Source of the DNA: an uncultured Treponema sp.
Lineage (GTDB): Bacteria > Spirochaetota > Spirochaetia > Treponematales > Treponemataceae
NCBI GenBank assembly: GCA_947176045.1
Contig: CAMWPF010000127.1
Span: 1-5,291 of the forward strand
DNA length: 5,291 bases
Direction: 5' to 3'
The notes below the pieces were generated by a model. The model was not told the origin of the DNA and did no database searches. It saw nothing but the letters and a program-made list of their open reading frames with translations. Below are positions 5,219 through 5,291 of this stretch, one piece after another. The position numbers and the translations under genes were made by a program. Position 1 is the first letter of the stretch. Each line of letters opens with the position of its first letter.

Positions 5219-5291
5219 CTGTCTCTTAGACCATCTCCGAGCCCACGAGACTAAGGCGAATCTCGTAAGCCGTCTTGGGCTTGTAAAAAAA
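5219..5291 (+). other. Illumina Nextera adapter read-through (not genomic DNA)
   Basis: From 5219 the sequence follows the Nextera Read-2 adapter in order. First comes the mosaic end, seen as CTGTCTCTTAGACCATCT against the standard CTGTCTCTTATACACATCT, with one substitution and one deleted base. Next is CCGAGCCCACGAGAC exactly (5237-5251), then an 8-base index TAAGGCGA (5252-5259), which equals Nextera index N701. After that comes a 24-base P7 segment beginning ATCTCGTA (5260-5283), with three mismatches to the standard. The end is T followed by seven A (5284-5291), as is common when reads run past the fragment. This agreement in content and order cannot be chance. The small differences look like low-quality read ends carried into the assembly. 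The adapter recognition rests on known kit sequences recalled from memory. Confidence 0.97.

Noticed and set aside
4555..5229. Plus-strand open frame (224 codons) running toward the right edge
   Set aside because: It is antisense to the kinase and its last codons are in adapter sequence, so it cannot be a gene.
5284..5291. Terminal A run as a biological poly-A or terminator feature
   Set aside because: It directly follows the P7 adapter segment and is the usual filler seen when a read passes the end of the library molecule.

Overview
The window is a contig end from a GC-rich bacterial genome. All five recognisable genes lie on the minus strand, so the window reads right to left. The protein types suggest an anaerobic gut-type bacterium, probably of the Clostridia and less probably a spirochaete such as Treponema. 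These types are a double-receiver hybrid kinase with an SMSHDIRTPMNGIVGM-type HisKA motif, a REC-HD-GYP protein with a 'RPF' receiver motif, a DUF1848 protein and a YdeI/OmpD-associated protein. Shine-Dalgarno sites are mostly strong. The taxonomic guess is inference only.

Right edge (5219-5291): this stretch is not genomic DNA. It reads as an Illumina Nextera read-through: a slightly corrupted transposase mosaic end, the exact Read-2 adapter segment, the 8-base i7 index TAAGGCGA, a corrupted P7 segment and terminal A bases. Genomic sequence therefore ends at about 5218. The kinase gene is cut there, and its first in-frame ATG (5208) is not a real start.

3388-5218: membrane hybrid sensor kinase (end of an extracytoplasmic sensor, one TM helix, HisKA, HATPase, REC, REC). 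1746-3338: response regulator with REC, HD-GYP and a C-terminal PAS-like domain, starting at GTG and predicted to hydrolyse cyclic di-GMP. 1295-1663: stand-alone Hpt phosphotransfer protein. Together they supply every step of a His-Asp-His-Asp phosphorelay ending in a c-di-GMP phosphodiesterase. They are co-oriented with gaps of 49 and 82 nt and probably form one operon.

971-1294: a gap of 324 nt with no convincing gene. It holds a cluster of short inverted repeats and an open frame that I consider mostly spurious. 392-970: YdeI/OmpD-associated family protein. 1-364: N-terminal 121 residues of a DUF1848 protein that runs off the left edge; it follows the YdeI gene after 27 nt and probably shares its transcript.

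I did not find an undescribed system. The most notable points are the adapter at the contig end, the complete phosphorelay cassette, a G9 homopolymer near the 3' end of the HD-GYP gene, and the inverted-repeat cluster between the relay genes and the YdeI gene. No RNA gene, CRISPR array, insertion sequence or convincing promoter or terminator was seen.
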